From: Sedimentisphaerales bacterium
GTDB taxonomy: Bacteria > Planctomycetota > Phycisphaerae > Sedimentisphaerales > Anaerobacaceae
Length of the DNA: 7,605 nt
Reading direction: 5' to 3'
Assembly (NCBI GenBank): GCA_030630905.1
Contig: DAOVMB010000099.1
Coordinates: 1-7,605, forward strand
The notes below the pieces were generated by a model. The model ran no database searches. It was not told the origin of the DNA and saw only the letters and a program-made list of their open reading frames with translations. The position numbers were made by a program, and so were the translations under genes. Positions within the stretch are counted from its first letter, which is position 1; each line of letters begins with the position of its first letter. Shown one piece after another: positions 7,461 to 7,605 of this stretch.

Positions 7461-7605
7461 GAACTCGCCGGGAGACGGGGTCGCATTGGTCCAGTTGTCC
7501 GGGTCATTGCCGTAGTCGGTCGGGACCTTTCGCGTTAAGGCCATACCGACGCCATCCGCTTCGACGGGCCAGAGGTCTATCGAACCGGGACAATTCTCCG
7601 GATGA
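7452..7605 (-). CDS. C-terminal end of an upstream lamin-tail domain protein, N-terminus beyond right edge
   Basis: The frame is open from the right edge for 50 codons to a TGA at 7454-7452, too short to stand out by length. The peptide runs from HPENCPGSIDLWPVEADG to GNDPDNWTNATPSPGEFTP. It closely matches the last 40 or so residues of the 1566-aa protein next door, where WPEATDGKGYALQR and GNDPDNWEAVSPTPG occupy the same places before the stop. The DNA agrees too: CCAGTTGTC-GGGTCATTGCC occurs near 7491 and near 2567. This is therefore the end of a lamin-tail domain and of a third paralogue in the array. Whether the missing part carries a CotH domain cannot be seen. A hairpin terminator overlaps the stop codon. 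A stray ORF is unlikely because the homology, stop position and terminator all agree. Confidence 0.85.
   Translation of the reverse strand, partial: HPENCPGSIDLWPVEADGVGMALTRKVPTDYGNDPDNWTNATPSPGEFTP

Noticed and set aside
7307..7507. Short open frames on both strands across the right-hand spacer
   Set aside because: The peptides (for example SAFGIRQSAFVNRQF) are translations of the tandem repeat and cross a terminator; no coding support.

Overview
The window is a stretch of bacterial chromosome whose genes all lie on the minus strand. It carries three consecutive genes for large secreted proteins built from lamin-tail domains (LTD), two of which also show a CotH-type kinase-like domain. Two genes run off the window edges. 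Expanded families of LTD/CotH proteins, secretory signal peptides, near-50% GC and AT-rich spacers with degenerate 'gccgaat/gccgatt' repeats all suggest an uncultured Planctomycetota bacterium of the Phycisphaerae type. That placement is an inference from style and gene content; there is no marker gene.

Layout, in the direction of transcription (right to left): (1) 7452-7605 is the last 50 codons of an LTD protein, ending in a hairpin terminator (7414-7460) that overlaps its stop codon. (2) 7232-7451 is a 220-bp spacer holding short palindromes, a tandem repeat of a 14-bp unit (7318-7360), a good sigma-70-type promoter (7281-7310) and a strong Shine-Dalgarno. (3) 2531-7231 is a complete 1566-codon gene with a GTG start: signal peptide, LTD, Ig-like region, CotH-like domain, a fibronectin-III-like domain apparently interrupted by a galactose-binding-like sandwich, and three more LTDs. 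(4) 2477-2530 is a 54-bp spacer without a terminator. (5) 1-2476 is the first 825 codons of a second CotH/LTD protein that continues past the left edge.

The promoter before the 1566-aa gene and the terminator-free 54-bp gap suggest that genes 2 and 3 form one transcription unit, separated from the upstream paralogue by a terminator. Both proteins should be exported by Sec and act outside the cytoplasm. Substrates are unknown; the Ig/FN3/galactose-binding/LTD architecture points to a cell-surface or extracellular adhesion or modification role, but nothing here proves it. The most distinctive sequence oddity is a near-perfect 28-bp palindrome, resembling a dispersed REP-type element, lying in frame inside the 1566-aa gene just after the signal peptide.
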